Shown: positions 62,429-64,000 of the stretch, piece after piece
How positions within the stretch are numbered: position 1 is the first letter of the stretch
Layout of the letters: each line of letters opens with the position of its first letter
Assembly (NCBI GenBank): GCA_046160545.1
Contig: JBJXGS010000252.1
Location: 1-64,000 of the forward strand
Length of the DNA stretch: 64,000 nucleotides
Origin: JAEUOS01 sp046160545
GTDB taxonomy: Bacteria > Pseudomonadota > Gammaproteobacteria > Burkholderiales > JAEUOS01
Direction of reading: 5' to 3'
The notes under the pieces: model-generated
Seen by the model: only the letters and a program-made list of their open reading frames with translations
Database searches by the model: none
Told to the model about the DNA's origin: nothing
Made by a program: the position numbers and the translations under genes

Positions 62429-63976
62429 CTACCTCTTTCCGGGCTGGGGTTCCGGCCCGTGCAATGAATCCATACCCGCTGCGCTACCAAGCAACTTCTC
62501 GAGGGCTGGGCCGGCATCGCGCACAAAAGCCTCAAGCGCGGCGGATCCGGCATCACGGCCCGCATCGGTAAAAACAATCACGACTGCACCCGTGTCGCCC
62601 CTGCCGGTCAGTCGCGACCAGGCGGTCAAAGCCTTGGCGACGGCATCGCTTGAAGTCACATGACCAGCGATCCAATACCAGCGCCAGACCGCCATGCGTT
62701 TGTCCCCCGGGCTGCCGATGCCGCGCGCGGCGCTCAGGATCGCGGTCTTCACGGCCGCACGCCGCATGCCGATCTCAATGATGCGTTCGCCGTCAGAGGT
62801 ATGCGCCCAAGTGACATCGTTGCTCCGCACCAGCGTGTTGGCCGAACCGACGAGCCGCCGGTCCTTGCCTTGTCCCGCATAGACTCCGACGAACAATCCG
62901 ACGTGTCGCCCATGACTCTCGAAGGAGCGACTTAGTTCAGCAGAGGTATTCTCGAAGGCCGGCCGCCAATCCGGTTTTCCCGCTACTTGCCATCCGGAAA
63001 TCGCGCCAAGTTCCGTCAGATTTTTCACATCGGCGCCGCGCGGCAAGAGCGCGCTTGCAGCAGGCGCAGCCATGACGGCGATGAAGGTGGCGAGAATCGC
63101 GAAACCTCCTCCCGAGCCAGGCAGCGCTGCCGGGCTCTGTGTTGGCGGCAGTGGCGTGCTCTCCGCTTCCGACCAACGACCGCCAATCCAGAACATCACC
63201 ACGATGACGACACCGAAGAACAGCCAGCCGTAGATCAGGTGGTCGACTCCTACAGCGATCGTATTTCCCGACAGATGCCCAAGCATCACAATCATGTAGG
63301 CACGCAGCCAGTTGGCGACCACGGGCACCGCGACGGACACAGCGATGAAGGTCAGGCGCCGGCGCAAGGAGGAGTAATTCAGGTATGCGAAAAGGGTGCC
63401 CACGGTCACCGACGCAATCAGATAGCGTACGCCGCTGCACGCCTCGACGACCGACCACATTCCGGTAGGAATGATGAAGTTAAGGCCCTCGCGGTAGATG
63501 GGGATGCCCGTCAGGCGGATCGCGGTCACGGTGAAGTCCGCAGTCCAGTCCATCATGTAAGGCATCAGGAAATCACCAAACGGGACCGCGAAAAAACTAA
63601 ATGCCAGTGGAAACGCGATCCGCCCCGCCACTGCCAAACCAAGCACCGCCGGCACCCAGGCGACGAGCAAGGCCACCAGTGCGAAATGCTCAAGGGCATT
63701 TACCTCGCCAAGCGCCCCGGCGAGCCACGTGACGCCGGCCAGGCCTGCAATAGCGGCGATGCGGGCATCGGCCAATGGCTTCTCGGCCAGTAACTCCGCG
63801 CGCTTGCGCCAAGCGAGCCACATGGCAATTGGCAGAATCAGGAAGCAATGCGTAAACGTCTCGGAGGAATACCAGAGCTGGACCATCGAAGCGGCGGTCT
63901 TGAAATACACCACAAGCGTAATGACCCAGGCTGCGGCGAGGACGCCCAGCGACCGCTTCCAGGCCAAGGTATGCAC
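62429..63976 (-). CDS. xrtA: Exosortase A fused to an EpsI domain
   Basis: The 515-residue inner-membrane transpeptidase-like enzyme has about eight membrane helices with the catalytic set Cys180 and Arg184 (VVEACSGVRYLIASV), Arg225 (NWLRAYMIVMLGHLSGN) and His246 (GVDHLIYGWLFFG). The C-terminal part (about 290-515) is an EpsI domain, giving the XrtA-EpsI fusion known from several betaproteobacteria. It cleaves and re-links PEP-CTERM proteins. GTG 63976 sits on top of its own AGGAG and is doubtful; the frame stays open to the window edge, so the true start may lie just outside, or be TTG 63967. Confidence 0.93.
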   Translation of the reverse strand: MHTLAWKRSLGVLAAAWVITLVVYFKTAASMVQLWYSSETFTHCFLILPIAMWLAWRKRAELLAEKPLADARIAAIAGLAGVTWLAGALGEVNALEHFALVALLVAWVPAVLGLAVAGRIAFPLAFSFFAVPFGDFLMPYMMDWTADFTVTAIRLTGIPIYREGLNFIIPTGMWSVVEACSGVRYLIASVTVGTLFAYLNYSSLRRRLTFIAVSVAVPVVANWLRAYMIVMLGHLSGNTIAVGVDHLIYGWLFFGVVIVVMFWIGGRWSEAESTPLPPTQSPAALPGSGGGFAILATFIAVMAAPAASALLPRGADVKNLTELGAISGWQVAGKPDWRPAFENTSAELSRSFESHGRHVGLFVGVYAGQGKDRRLVGSANTLVRSNDVTWAHTSDGERIIEIGMRRAAVKTAILSAARGIGSPGDKRMAVWRWYWIAGHVTSSDAVAKALTAWSRLTGRGDTGAVVIVFTDAGRDAGSAALEAFVRDAGPALEKLLGSAAGMDSLHGPEPQPGKR

Positions 63977-64000
63977 TCCTGTTGCGTCGATTGCGGCGGT

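Noticed and set aside
1..64000. CRISPR arrays, toxin-antitoxin pairs, phage genes or riboswitches
   Set aside because: No regularly spaced repeats, no such protein families and no recognisable riboswitch fold were found by reading both strands.

Overview
The window is high-GC bacterial DNA. Its gene content points to a betaproteobacterium of the Burkholderiales/Rhodocyclales/Nitrosomonadales type: a Bug/TctC-type solute-binding protein, topoisomerase IV genes interleaved with envelope genes, and a complete-looking exosortase A (XrtA)/PEP-CTERM exopolysaccharide locus. The class assignment is an inference from gene content and no species is claimed.

Region 1 (1-18.1 kb) is mostly core metabolism and housekeeping. 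The left edge carries the end of an IS3-family-like insertion sequence abutting a possibly truncated unknown gene. A MOSC protein and an EamA transporter follow on the plus strand. A minus-strand metabolic group comes next: TctC-type binding protein, 2-hydroxychromene-2-carboxylate isomerase-like DsbA-fold protein, acyl-CoA synthetase and GMC oxidoreductase. A tight minus-strand run then reads parE - cdsA - plsC-like acyltransferase - lytic transglycosylase - parC, preceded by uup-type ABC-F ATPase and a VOC protein. A tRNA-Arg(CCU) at 18.03 kb closes this part.

Region 2 (18.1-24.9 kb, plus strand) opens the exopolysaccharide locus after 660 bp of non-coding DNA rich in TGACAT motifs. It encodes an XrtA-type priming sugar transferase, the histidine kinase PrsK, the sigma-54-dependent response regulator PrsR, and a PEP-CTERM protein whose gene has a clear sigma-54 -24/-12 promoter and a strong terminator. 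PrsK, PrsR, the promoter and a target gene therefore lie side by side.

Region 3 (24.9-37.8 kb, minus strand) is one apparent eight-gene operon: alpha/beta-hydrolase lipoprotein, GT2, PrsT TPR lipoprotein, Wzm/Wzt ABC exporter, a 1246-residue methyltransferase/coiled-coil/GT2/WbsX-like fusion, a GT4, and a GDP-mannose 4,6-dehydratase. The first gene's signal-peptide codons are themselves a rho-independent terminator for the gene upstream.

Region 4 (37.8-48.3 kb, minus strand) carries ACP, exosortase A-associated hydrolases 2 and 1, a GT, a TPR protein, a Tat-exported beta-helix protein, a WecA/MraY-type phosphoglycosyltransferase, an O-antigen-ligase-like polymerase with TPRs, and an autotransporter-type outer-membrane barrel. 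Divergently (48.6-56.2 kb, plus) lie a GNAT, an XrtA-associated AMP ligase, a fold-III PLP decarboxylase, a GT2, a Wzx-like flippase and a methyltransferase. Finally (56.2-64 kb, minus) come XrtA fused to EpsI, its amidotransferase, GmhA, a GT4, an XrtA-associated O-ligase and a polysaccharide deacetylase.

Together the locus can prime, extend, modify, flip and polymerise a surface glycan and sort PEP-CTERM proteins under PrsK/PrsR/sigma-54 control. The most intriguing part is the ACP + AMP-ligase + PLP decarboxylase + two atypical hydrolases + GNAT set. It looks like a carrier-protein-tethered amino-acid (or amine) building-block pathway feeding glycan decoration. Two priming enzymes and two export logics (Wzx/Wzy and Wzm/Wzt) in the same locus suggest two glycans or a hybrid assembly route.
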